This document shows, piece by piece, positions 1 through 11,400 of a stretch of 20,964 bases of DNA. Made by a program: the position numbers and the translations under genes. Position 1 is the first letter of the stretch. The number at the start of each line of letters is the position of its first letter. The notes beneath the pieces were generated by a model. That model made no database searches. It was given only the letters and a program-made list of their open reading frames with translations, and was not told where the DNA came from. Source of the stretch: Phoronis ovalis (lineage: Eukaryota; Phoronida; Phoronidae); the NCBI GenBank assembly GCA_028565635.1, contig JAOXYB010107825.1, forward strand, positions 1 to 20,964, read 5' to 3'.

Positions 1-73
1 GAACACAACCACCCACAATTTTTTATTTCAACTGCCTTCCCCCCCCTCCCCCACTTTTTTTACTGGAACAGCC

Positions 74-201
74 CTCAGTAGAATTTAATGTACAGTGATA
101 TATCAGAGTACTATTGATGCTCAATAGAACTTAATGTGGAATATCAGTGTACTATTGATGCTCAGTAGAACTTAATGTGGCATATCAGTGTACTATTCAC
201 A
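74..201. repeat. Three-copy tandem repeat, about 41 bp unit, 3' of ENOSF1 exon 12
   Basis: Copies start at 74, 120 and 161. Each begins CTCA(A/G)TAGAA(C/T)TTAATGT and ends in a CAGTGTACTATTGATG-like stretch. Copies 2 and 3 are 41 bp and nearly identical; copy 1 is about 46 bp and more diverged. The array lies in the intron between ENOSF1 exon 12 and the unseen last exon. Confidence 0.8.
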
Positions 202-229
202 CCATGCATAAACAGGTTTTTGTACTTAC

Positions 230-3200
230 TTTTGGTACTTGGTAATAACCTTCTTTCATGACAACAGGATACTTAAAATGTTCGTGTAGATGATTTACAT
301 ATTCACTAACACTGAAAGAAAACAAAATATCTTTTACACAAAAAAACATGATACAGAGCAATTTACCAAATATATTTTTTCTGCTATGCTTGACTTATGT
401 GTATTTATTTTTGACAAAAGATTATGCAATGTCAGAATATTATTACCTAAAAATGTGACCGAGTTGTTTAAACTAAAATCATCATAGTTACCTATTTTCT
501 AAAGAACCAGAAATGCTGATGTAATTGAAAATGGCCAGATGTTGCACCATCTCGCAAAGACCAACTCCTCCTGCATGAGGACATATAGGGACTACAATTG
601 ACATATGGTAGAAACTATTATGCTGATGTAAATTTGACTTGTAAGTATAGCCAATAACTTCAATTTCAAGACATATGTTTCTTTCTACATCATCTTTCCA
701 ATTTACATTTTAAAACAATATTTTTTGATTATTATAATACACATTTTGGTATGTTTAAGTATAAAATTTCCATACAAACCTCCAAATTTTTGTGCCATCA
801 AGCAAACAACAAGAATTTCATTAACACCCCCAAGTCGGCAGCTGTCAATTTGACAGAATGATATCGCTTCTGCTTGTAGCAGTTGCTTAAATATTATGCG
901 GTTTTGACACATTTCTCCAGTAGCAACTCCAATTCCATATGGTTTTAAAGCCTGTGGTAAACATAGCATTTTATTAAATCAAGTGAAAGAAACTAAAACT
1001 ATGCCTGTCTACATTTATCTTTCACTTTACATGTAACTGTAAGTTATTTGTAGCATTTTGATTTATTACTATAAATTTATTTGAATTGAGTATCTCCCTT
1101 GAATAAAAGTTACCTTTGCTCAGTGTATGAAGTAGACCCTGTGAAATCCTTACTAAGAAATAATGGTAAGAACACTTTAAATTTTTATAGTGTAAATGTG
1201 AAATGAATTTTGTATTGTATATGATTAAGCTCAGTAACATACATGGAAAATGAAAAACGCTAAGCAACATAGAAGCCTTTTTTATAACTCCTTCAAAAGT
1301 TCTTTAAGAAATGGAACCGCAATAGGGCTTTGACTTCATGTAATATGGCATATAAATGATTCGCTTGAATACTGGAAGCTAGGACATAAAAATAAAGAAA
1401 ATGAATTTTTAAAACACTACAATTGCAGAAAAAATTAGTCATGAAAATAATTTGATATTTATTGGTTTTTGAAACAGAACACATCTTGTAACAGTTTATG
1501 CAAGCATCACAGTGTACCTTAGCTATTGCCGCATGCCCAAGCACATCGTCCGGACTAGTTGGTTCTTCAATCCAGTGAGGCTTGAATTCCGCCAGTGATA
1601 TCATCCAATCAATAGCTTGTTGTACATCCCATCTCTGATTTGCATCCATCATCTAAATGTGCATGGAATTTTTTTTTGCGCAACATAAATTTTAATATTT
1701 ATATTATTAAGTTACAATAAGTATCTTTTGCTGTCCTCAAAACCAGCATTGTGATCATCATGCCTTCTACTTGCACCTCTATCATTCTTTGACAATAGCA
1801 TGATGATGGTTAAAAACTACAAATTTCAAGAGATGCATTGTGATTGAACAACCTGGGGTTACTTATGTCAGCTTTCCTTCTTTGCTGTCTCATGCTGGCT
1901 GAAGAAAGTATACATGTAGTTAGACAATAGCTTGAGTGCTCACTGCTGTGAGAAGTACAATTAGATTGGTTATTTTCAGGAAAGGTACTTCAAATTTCAA
2001 AGCGCAGTTATTAAAATATGTCACATACTAATACTATGTATACAATTCTATTATCTAAACATTCTAATTATCAAATAATACATGATTGTAATAAGATAGT
2101 GAATGATAAAAGGTGACATACAAAACTATATAAAAATGTTACATTATTTATTACTAAATACTGCTATATGGAGGTATAGTTCTTACCAGTAACTTGTCAA
2201 ATCCTATTTCTTCCCTGATAATATTAGCTCTTCTTTTATCATCTTCTAAATTAGCACCCACTTTCATTTTGAACCTAATACATTATAATTAGCATTGTGA
2301 TAAAAACAGGCTTATCGATATTCTTTTAAAACTTTTAAGAATTGAATTTGATTGGTGGTTAAAAAGAGTCTGTGTTGTCAATGAATTCAATGATTATAAA
2401 GTTTAAACAAACTTACTGTGTAAATCCCTCATTTAAAGCTTCTTTGCATAACTGAAAAAAGGAAAAATGAAATTCACACAAGTCAGCTGCTTAGGAGTAC
2501 ATTTTACAAATCGTAATCTGGTTTTGCTTCAATTTGCCCTCTTTTAATATTGTTGTGTTTGATAATGATATGAAACTTTCAGGACACTAGATATCATTAG
2601 TTACTGGGTATTTTAGTCCCGGGGGATACTCAAGGTTTTTTGACTACGGGGATGTGCCGCGGAACCCAATCCAAAATTTTAGCTTGTGGTAGCAAACCCA
2701 ATCCAAATTTTTTGAAATTTTAGGGTAGCAATCCAAATTTTGGGAAATATAAGGGTAGCAATCCAAATTTTAAGATATTTGAGTATAGCAATCCATTTTT
2801 ATGCAAACTGACTGATACAAACCAAACTTCCAAAAATCGTTTTACGGATACAAACCTAAAATTAATCCAAATTATTTGCTGTAAGCAGTGGGTAACAAAC
2901 CAAATTTTTGAATTTCTTTACGGTAGCAATCCAAAAAAAAATACAGTAAGAAGTATACAATCCGAATCCAAAATTTTTAACTGAGCTGCACACCCCCACC
3001 AAAAAATACCTCGAGTACCCCTCCCCGGGATTTTAGTCACCAGTTGCTGTTGCTCTAGTTAGACTATTAGATTTCATATGGCCCAATACTAAAACAGTCA
3101 GACACAGTCCTAGTAATATGTGCTGCCATCTATCACAGCCCTAATGATGTGTGCAATGAGAGCTATTATTCATTATCTTTACTACTGATAAATTTCATAT

Positions 3201-6200
3201 TTTCCAGTACAAATGAGATTTTTAGTAGTTAGTAACAAATATTAACTAAAATGCTTGGCTTATTGTTGATTAGAGAGATACCTAGTGAGAACAAATATTT
3301 TTGTTATTACTTGCCATTAAGAACTTTTTAAATGAAATGTAATTGTGTAATTTATCTAGATTTGAAAGAATTATAATTATTATTTTCTTTACCTTTGCTT
3401 TTTACTAAAATTTTTGATGGATAGATTATTTACCTTTCTTATCCTGTCATCGCTGTAACCCAACCAACCTACTGATGTAGTATAAGAAGGAAAACCTTTC
3501 TCCAACATCTCAGTTTGCCTCACCTCTTTTCCACTTTGCTTTGATTTCAAAATTCCTGGAAATATACTATAATAGTTATTATAAATAATGCATAGCTAAT
3601 AATTATATAACTATAGTTCTTGTATTTGATAGCAAAAATAACTTCTGCTCTTTGTTACAAAGCTTTGACATAGTGCTCTGAAGCTAGTATCCGTTTAATG
3701 ATTGACTGTGACCACTAGAGAGCAGTATACCATAAGAAATAAGGATAAGGAACATGTCATTATAAATATTTTTTTTGATTAAGAGAGGGGTGTAGGGGGT
3801 CCCGTTAGAGTGCAATGCTCCCACTTAAAAAATGCAAATGCTCCTCGCTTCCACTTAAGAGTCTGTTCACTTTGCAAGTAAAAGAGTCAAATGGACTTAA
3901 CAGACCACAATGCTCGCTGCTCGCGAAAACCCCCCTACAGCCCTCTAAGAACATACAATAAATAATAAAGGCATACATGTACATGTACCTATTGCTTCAT
4001 CTTCTGTTATGACATCAGATCTGAAAACATAACAAAATCAAACCTTCTACTCAAAGAATCTGACATATTTTCCTGAAAATTTGTTTCAAGTATTATTTTT
4101 CAGTTTCACAATGTCTAAAAATTGAATCATGCATGTTGCATTTAAAAATGCAGAGTGGAAAAATAGAAACTAAAATAATAATGTTATTTTTCAACTAACA
4201 TGGCAAACAAGCAACCAAGTGCTTCTCCGCAGGTTTATGTTACAAGCACAGAAATAAATATATATCGTTTTTTATCAGTGCTTCAGTCGAGAATTCAAAT
4301 GCATTTCATTTCTAGGTGACGAAAATAGCCAATTGTTACTTAATCAGTAAATACAATGCAGCAATGAGCGCAACATTTAGTGAATGTAATTAGCATACAA
4401 ATTACTTGGGTAACTGCATAAAATTCCTTCAGTTTTGAGATCGACAGTTGCAATGCAACTTTACCAGCAGTTGACAATTGTCATTATGAGTGTTTTGAGA
4501 TTGAATATAGTTAAGATTTAAATATGAACCTGGTACATTAATATTCTTATGCTTGTAAGTGGCATTAAAGGTATATGATTTTCTTCAGAAACTTACAAGT
4601 ATCGGAAATCTATGGTTGATACCAATTTTTCAGGTTCCATATCCACTAACAGTTTCCATAATGGCTTCTGTTCTATCTTGGCCCATAAATCCCACAATGC
4701 ATTAACAACAGCTGCAGTAGCCAGGTGAATAACACCTTTCTCTGGACCAACCTGATTCCAAAACAAAGAAAAATGATGTACCATCGGGAATAAAGTTTAA
4801 AGATTAATAAATGTGCTACATCTATAAATAGGCAGCTTCAGGTACAAAACCAAGTACAATACGTGCTTACCTAGTAAGGCTCCGTTTTATAATGTGATGT
4901 GACACTTAAAAAAAGGATTTATATATCAAATAACTTCTATGCACTTATACATTGTTATCATCAGTTTTATAATAAAACCACAAAAGTCAGTTAGACATAA
5001 ATTGGAATGATAAGCCTTATCAAAGAATTACATAATAATAATACAAAGGTACCAGACCAAAAAAACATTCACGGTAAAAGACATCATTTTGTAAAACTAA
5101 AAATTAAAAATTAAACCAACTTGGTTTATAAGGGCCTGTTAATTTTTTTTTCTTTAAAAAAATGTTCAAGATGTTTTTGTGTAGAATCTCTTCTGCAGAT
5201 TTCACAAAAACTTACCCATCTCATTTGACTATCACTTGTTACAGCTCGCCAAAAACCAGCAAAGTCATCAAAAATAGTTTTTACCTCTTTTCCAACAACA
5301 AAAGGAATAAGACCTTTTATGGCACAGCAAACTGAAACACATTTGATGGTTACATTGTAAATTACCATAATATATGTGTATTATAATCTCATATTTATTA
5401 TAGATCTAAAAGCCATCATTGTATTCTTATTGTTCTTAATCCATTCTTATATTGTTACTAATTTATTGCCTAATAAGTGTATTTTTTCATTTTTAAACAA
5501 TTAAGAGTGTTTATTTTATTATAATACCTTTTTAAGCTATAGAAATGGGAAACTCAATTTTTACAAGAACTGGTAATTCCTTAAAAAATCTTGTTATGTT
5601 CAAAATACTGAAAAATAACACGGAGGCCAAGGCTCCTAGAACAAATGTACTTTTTACATAACTGTGTACGCATAGCTTTCTCACATGAGTTCATACAAAT
5701 ATACTGAACACCAATACTACATAATCTAAGGTTACACAGAAAAAGTAAACCTGCCCAATTCTGTTCCTTTTCCCAATGTGAAGCCTATCCCATGACCTTC
5801 CAATTTGCTGTCTGTTGATAAAATCACATAGGCTGCAGAATAATCGGGATCTTTGTGCTAAAAACAGAAGCGTCCATTGAGGATTATTTTTTTGGGGGGT
5901 TATATAGCAAACCAACATATTCTTTACATGTTTCATGCTTAGATAAACCTTTTGCTGGTGCAGCTTGGAAGGCCATATCTGTTCCCCATTCACCTGCAAG
6001 CTGATTTTTTTGAAATTCGCCAGTCAGCTGAATATGCGGCAAAGCTGTATCTGCCAGCAGAAATAATCTCAGCTGCCAGCTGAAATTTGTGAATATGCGG
6101 CATAGCTGTATCTGCCAACTGAAATAATCTCAACTGCCCGCTGAAATTTGTAAAAAAGATATTTTTCGTGCTTAAATAAATCATTTTGCGAAGTTACTTT

Positions 6201-7149
6201 GAAATTCGAATCTCTTCCCCCTTGCCAGGTGGATCACATATTTAAGGCTTGCCAACCAGACAGAATGGTCTGGGGAACAGATATAATGGGAAACAGACTC
6301 GTTGGGTGCTTCCACTAAAATAATAAACTTTGTCAGCCGAATAGGTTTGACTGGAGATTAATGACGAAGTGGCTAATTTTTCCAATTTCATTAGAAATGT
6401 ATGTCATATATAGTTTGCAATTAAAGGAAGGAAACCATTTTTTATAAACTAATTATCAATTTATGGTAAAGTACAAACAAGGCACAAATGCTAAAACTAC
6501 TAATAAATACACTGGGCAATATAGTGTCGGTCTTAATCAATTGTTCTTATTTAGGTCATGTTTACATTACATGTAAGAGTATGACCCGGGGTATGACTCA
6601 AACCTCATCATTTTGAGCAGTGATTCAGATAGATGTAGGTAAATTTAATTTGCTCTATAAAGCATCGTTCGTAATGCATTACAGATCCTTAATGGGTGGA
6701 TTCCACTCAATATATACAGCACTTTTAGTGCGTAGAGAACTTCAGTTAAGTTAAAACTTTAAACTTCTCTTTAAGTTTAAGGTCAATTCTACATATAATA
6801 GCAAGTACACCCGGGGATACGGTAGTATGGAAATAAAGATATCTTGCAACACATATCAACCAAATCGTTTTGAACATAATGGCTTTCGATACAAGTCACA
6901 CTTTGCCGGCACACCAAATATACAACCGTAGTACTAGTAGGGTCACGAAGCCAGGGCTACTTGGCACCAAGGTTTAAAACAGTTGTAAACTACACTAATA
7001 GGGTGATAGCTACATGGCATGTACTATACAAAATTTCTGAAACTAAAACATTATATTTATACCATTGCATCTGACCCATGTTGTTCCAGTGATGTGGGAA
7101 AGCGAATATCTTCAACACGACACCCCACAATCTTTGTCACTGTAGCCAT
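230..7149 (-). CDS. ENOSF1: L-fuconate dehydratase (enolase superfamily member 1), 12 exons, 3' end off the left edge
   Basis: Exons, 5' to 3': 7149-7063, 5857-5755, 5331-5216, 4751-4597, 4020-3989, 3555-3434, 2451-2417, 2274-2187, 1652-1518, 951-780, 591-492, 311-230. They total 1227 nt (409 codons) with every phase closing. The last exon, about 30 residues by comparison with animal ENOSF1, lies left of position 1. The family dehydrates L-fuconate to 2-keto-3-deoxy-L-fuconate using Mg2+. The active site is visible: KMK (K219, K221) for the acid/base lysine, MMDANQRWD (D249) and WIEEPTS (E275) as metal ligands, ATGE (E304) as the third ligand, QIDSCR (D327), and CPHAGG (H354) as the catalytic base. 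All are intact, so the enzyme should be active. The start ATG has an in-frame TAG 12 nt upstream. Intron 2 needs a GC donor. Introns 1, 5 and 6 contain repeat insertions. Recognition is from protein resemblance and is very secure. Confidence 0.96.
2617..3030. mobile_element. MITE with CCCGGG terminal inverted repeats and internal 30-bp tandem repeats
   Basis: The left end reads TCCCGGGGGATACTCAAGG. The reverse complement of the right end reads TCCCGGGGAGGGGTACTCGAGG, so the tips are imperfect terminal inverted repeats. Both sides are flanked by TTTTAG (2611-2616 and 3031-3036), a likely 6-bp target-site duplication. From about 2685 to 2980 the interior is a degenerate array of about nine units near 30 bp, each built on GGTAGCAATCCAAATTTT or GATACAAACCAAA. 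No transposase is encoded, so it is non-autonomous. It sits in ENOSF1 intron 6 (2452-3433). Elements with CCCGGGGGGTACTC-type tips are common in marine invertebrates; the superfamily cannot be set from this copy. Confidence 0.85.
3784..3946. mobile_element. Short MITE in ENOSF1 intron 5
   Basis: AGAGGGGTGTAGGGGG (3784-3799) is matched in inverted orientation by CCCCCCTACAGCCCTCT ending at 3946, with one mismatch in 16. AAG occurs directly outside both tips and may be a 3-bp target duplication. The interior repeats AATGCTCC(C/T)..CTTCCACTTAA-like blocks and has a GTCTGTT...AACAGAC inverted pair (near 3861 and 3898). It has no coding capacity. Its GC-rich ends stand out against the AT-rich intron. 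Confidence 0.65.
5753..5754 (-). other. Non-canonical GC splice donor of ENOSF1 intron 2
   Basis: Exon 2 must end at 5755 in phase 1 (GAA TTG G) to join exon 3, which begins at 5331 with TT TGC TGT. The join gives GTEL-V-CCAIKG, which aligns without gaps to the family. The intron therefore starts GCAGGT, a close match to the GC-AG donor consensus GCAAGT. The only nearby GT (4 nt further in) would leave phase 2 and shift exon 3 out of frame, and exon 3 has no other AG acceptor in reach. Confidence 0.8.
5975..6284. repeat. Candidate short element with a 61-bp minisatellite, ENOSF1 intron 1
   Basis: Two full 61-bp units run 6030-6090 and 6091-6151, each from GAATATGCGGCA to CTGAAATTTGT, with a partial copy before them (about 6011-6029). 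The units are rich in CAGCTG/GCTGCC. ATATCTGTTCCCC (5975-5987) and its exact reverse complement (6272-6284) bracket the array and may be the tips of one small element. No clear target-site duplication is visible, so the tandem array is certain but the element boundaries are tentative. Confidence 0.6.
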
Positions 7150-7177
7150 TTTCGCATACTACCAGCCCGACTACCAG

Positions 7178-7218
7178 GTCACATGATCTCATTGGTCGTA
7201 CTAAAACAATCATGTGAC
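7178..7218. promoter_or_regulatory. Palindromic E-box pair with CCAAT box in the ENOSF1 promoter
   Basis: GTCACATGAT (7178-7187) and ATCATGTGAC (7209-7218) form a perfect 10-bp inverted repeat with a 21-bp spacer. Each arm holds a TCACATGA/TCATGTGA E-box of the kind bound by MiT/TFE and USF bHLH-zip factors. Between them lies ATTGG (7191-7195), a CCAAT box on the gene's strand. The cluster sits 29-69 nt upstream of the ENOSF1 start codon, a usual core or proximal promoter position. Function is inferred from motif and place only. Confidence 0.45.
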
Positions 7219-8194
7219 ACGAGAAATTGGAACTTGTTGGCAAAGGCCAAACATTTTTTTTTTTTGTAACTTAACGTCTTTGGTTCCTTCTGAATTCACA
7301 GAGAATAATTAAGAAATAGATAAAATAGCTACAATATTATAAAGCACTTCAATGCATAATCACTAATTTATTTTTACAAACTAAGGAAATCCCAAATAAA
7401 TTTGCATATTAATTTTGTTATAAAAAATCATCAATATTTTTTAACTTTAAACAGTACAACATAAACTTTTAATAAAATCTAGATTACGGAACTTGGCAGG
7501 ATTTACAATACTACTATTACCAATATTATTTTCATAGAGTACATGATTACACAAACCAGTGACAAATATTCTGGGGACGGTATTTGTTTTCTGCATAGGT
7601 GATCATATTAAATACTCAATTAAGTAAACAGCACAGTAATATTCGCACATACCAGCTAAATAATTTTAAGAGCAATGTAAAATTGTTTTAACTAATTACA
7701 ATGAGCATAGTGTACAAAATATATCACAAATGGTGGGATACCGTCATAACTAAATATTCCAACAATACACTGATGCACATACAAAGTAAAATATTTGTAC
7801 CAAGTGGGGAAAAATACAGGACATAGCATAGATACATACTTGCACAAATTTATAATAATTCGCAGAAAATTTCCATAACTTTTATAACTCAATGCACTTT
7901 CACATTTGACAAAAATTTTGTACCGCATATGATAAAACTCATAGCTACATGTACTTAAAGCATAAATTGAAAAAAAAATTCTTAACATACAACTCTTTCT
8001 GTGTGTCAGGTTTCCAGTACGTTTTCATACATATTTCAAAACAAAAGCTTAAACATGCCTTTGTTGAAGTAAGCCATCACACTTCACAACCAGTTTCGAG
8101 TCTGAAATATTTCACTTGCTATAGAAATAGACATAATAATGCCAGTCATCATGTAGAATATCTTATGTATTAAGTAGTTTCAGTCTAATATACC

Positions 8195-8200
8195 TTTATT
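8195..8200 (-). terminator. Candidate polyadenylation signal of PRXL2C
   Basis: AATAAA on the minus strand, about 270 nt after the PRXL2C stop codon and the first exact hexamer downstream of it. Position and motif only. Confidence 0.4.
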
Positions 8201-8470
8201 TACCATTTCCATATATGGAAAGTGTTTCTGAATTATTATACCCAAACTTTCATCAGCTGATATAGTTAATAAATTAACAAGTTTCAAAATAGCTGCTATG
8301 CCTTGTAACTATAAGCCATTAGTCTTTGACTTGGTCATTAGGGACCTGCTGCCTAAACAAGATGCTGAGTCAAAAAAATTCAGTCTATTGGAATCAAATT
8401 TAAAGTATCCATTGGCTTATCCCTCAACGTATTTTAGTATGACTTCCTTATACCCGTGCTTGAAGATGGA

Positions 8471-11400
8471 TTAGAGATTCAATACTGGCTTATCGCGATC
8501 AAAGTTACGTTGCTGAACGCCAGCTATCTGTAGCAAACTGTTGATAGGCGCATGATCGATAGAGTTCTGGTCAATATGCGTGTGATGAACTATGTTACCT
8601 ACGAAAAAATCACATTACATTATTTAATACAAACAACGATATCTTTCTGAGTCTAGATTGGCTTCAGTTCTCAACACAAAGTAGAACATGTGACACGTCA
8701 ACATTGTCTATAAAACAAAAGTCTATCAGAAACAGCTAACAACAAGTAACCATATGTATTCCGCTTTACTACAGGTATAAAGTGTCTGAACAAAAAGTAT
8801 ATTATTACAGTTTTTAATTTTCGCAATATTTCTTAGTTTCCGCATAGCATAACACGTCAAGTTCCACCAACCCAATAAAGAGGAAGAAATTCAGAAGTAT
8901 GAGGTGTTTGAAGAGTTTTGAGGTAAATGAATAAATTTTTATCAAGAAAGTTTTTAATTTCAATGGAATTTCAGATTATTGTATTGTTGCATGGGAATAT
9001 ATTGTATCATATGTACAGCCTTCCGTGAAGAGGAAAAGGTGAAAGTGTTTCGAAGTTGGAGTTCTTTGAAGTGTCTGAAAGACTCTCTCAATGTTTACAG
9101 CAAACAGGAACAGTTAACTCACCGGGACCAATTATTAAAGCTCCTCCTTGTTGATGAGGATCTCCCTGCCACTCCCGAGTCCACATAGCTCTCCAAGTGC
9201 TCTTCAACACACCAGTAAAGAACCAGGATTTAACATGCTTACTAGCTAAAAACAAATGTAAGCATCAGTATTGACCTGATTTTTTTGCTAGTAATCAGAA
9301 CATCCACTACTTGTTAATTAATTTTAATAAACTATTATTATATTCCATTTAACAGCACACATATCTTCACTATTTACGACTATTTGTAATAATAGTTACA
9401 AGAAGAAGCGAATTACATAAGCAAATACGATAACCAAATAATGTAGTATGTATACACACACATATAAAAACAGAAGTATATTAATTATCTAAGTGAAAAA
9501 GTACAATTACAATACACATACGTTTCAAGTTTTTAAAAAATATTGCTTACTTTGTGAGCTGCCTGCACCAGAACTTTCCAGAAAACCTAATGCTTTGTAA
9601 ATCTTTCTGTCTGCATCTACATACACTGGACATTTTAAACCTGTTAGTTCCTTAAATTGCTGCAATAGAAAGGATTGCATGTGTCAAAGACAATTAATTA
9701 AGATTAATAAGAAACCTTATGTAATTAAGATATTGATGTTTCACAATTTGGCAAATTATATTCACTCCCGTCCAAAATAGATCACCTGTGATTAATTCTA
9801 CTAATAAATACAAATTTGTATATAAGCATTCTCTGCCCAAATGTGTGCTTTGTTTACTGGTATATACTTGAAAATGCAATGAATATAATGGGTTAAGCTC
9901 CATAGCAGTTTGAGGGTGGTATAATATCATTGTGTTAACTTTTTTCTACAAACATCATCATATAATTAATACACATTCAAAATTCAGTTACTTTTTTTAA
10001 AACTTGCTACTCTACCTTAATAAATCTAGAAGGAGCACAGCCAACAACAACAAGATTTACACCTGCTCTCTGCAAAGATTCTTCTGAAACTTCTGACAAG
10101 TCTGAAAAATATACAACTGAGTTATGTTGTTATTTATTAAAAGTAATCCTTACTACCCGTCACAAGAATTTCACTCTGGCACTTGTTTGAAGCAAGATGG
10201 TTTTTTCTTCAGTATATGCTGTAATCATAGCCACAAGATAGTGGATTACTGACATGAAAAATACCTATACAGACAGTATTTTTAGTGAAGTATAGCTTGA
10301 ACTGCATGTTTGACTGTTTTGGTACAGTAATTGTAGATAAATACAGGAAAGGTGTAAACAAAATTTACCAAATGTATGTGCCAGCTAATGGAGTCTAAAC
10401 AATGCACAATACCATACACAAAGTTTGCAACACATGTTTTGTGCTTACAAGTACATAACATTGGCCCTCGAAAATGTTTTTAGAACATATTTTGAGAACA
10501 ACAATGACTATATTCAAAAGTACCAACATTTTTTCTTAATATAATCATTAATCATGTTGTCTTATATTATATCAGTACCCACAAAAAAAACATTCCAATC
10601 ATAGCCATGCACCAGTGACCTACAGTTCATTTAGGAAATCAGTAAACTGGCACAGGGGTTTTATTTTTAGATGTACTAATCTAATCCAGTTATGACCTAT
10701 AGAGTTGCTGACAATTCCTATTGATTCTGTGTTTTAGCAGCTAAATGATATGATTCAATCCATTCTGCACAAACGACCTATGATCGAACCATTTGTGCAG
10801 TTAGGTACTACTCACAAGCAGTGAAGCGTTAAGACCCTGTATTGTAGATTGCTGTTAATAGGTAGTTTGAGCCCATTATGTAGATATAGATAGACCTGTT
10901 ATATCTCCATAATGGGTGAGAAACCGCCTATTATCAGTACATACATTCATTCTTAAGCTGTACAGGCTATCACAGCTCGGCTCATGTGAGTTTGGCAACA
11001 AACACAGATTTGCATGTTCTATCATAAAATTGTAATATCTAGTTTTCAAATTAAATTTAATTATATTAAAAGGTTTACAGAACACTATACAACAACTTTG
11101 CAACCTAGATGTGTTGGTTTGCACGACTTTCAAATCAGTACGTGAATGACGATGCACGAGGGATCCATTATAACATTTTAGTGATCCATTATAACATTTT
11201 AGTGATCCATTATAACATTTTAGTGATCCATTATAACTTCTCAGTATTCATAATACGATTATCTCTATGACCGACATATGCCACATTTAGTGAATCTGAT
11301 TGGGTAAGAGATATAGATGATCTAATATATCATTTTTAAACTTACCATCGCAATATTCTTTACACATAAAACACAGGAAATGCTGAAACAATAAAAAAAT

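Larger units (their letters stand above)
7150..8470. other. Intergenic: ENOSF1 promoter and PRXL2C 3' flank
   Basis: No gene can be supported here. The left 70 nt carry the ENOSF1 E-box/CCAAT cluster. The right part should be PRXL2C 3' UTR, with a minus-strand AATAAA at 8200-8195. Possible reading frames in between are AT-rich, lack splice context and match no family I recognise. Confidence 0.6.

Noticed and set aside
1754-1807. ATCATCATGC / GCATGATGAT inverted repeat in ENOSF1 intron 8
   Set aside because: A 10-bp match of simple ATC/GAT repeats 34 nt apart is weak evidence of anything specific.
7692-8173. Opposed reading frames downstream of PRXL2C
   Set aside because: Low-complexity translation and no family resemblance; the region is best read as intergenic or 3' UTR.
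8979-9188. Plus-strand reading frame of 69 codons
   Set aside because: It is antisense to PRXL2C exon 5 (9245-9123), whose protein match and splice sites are clear.
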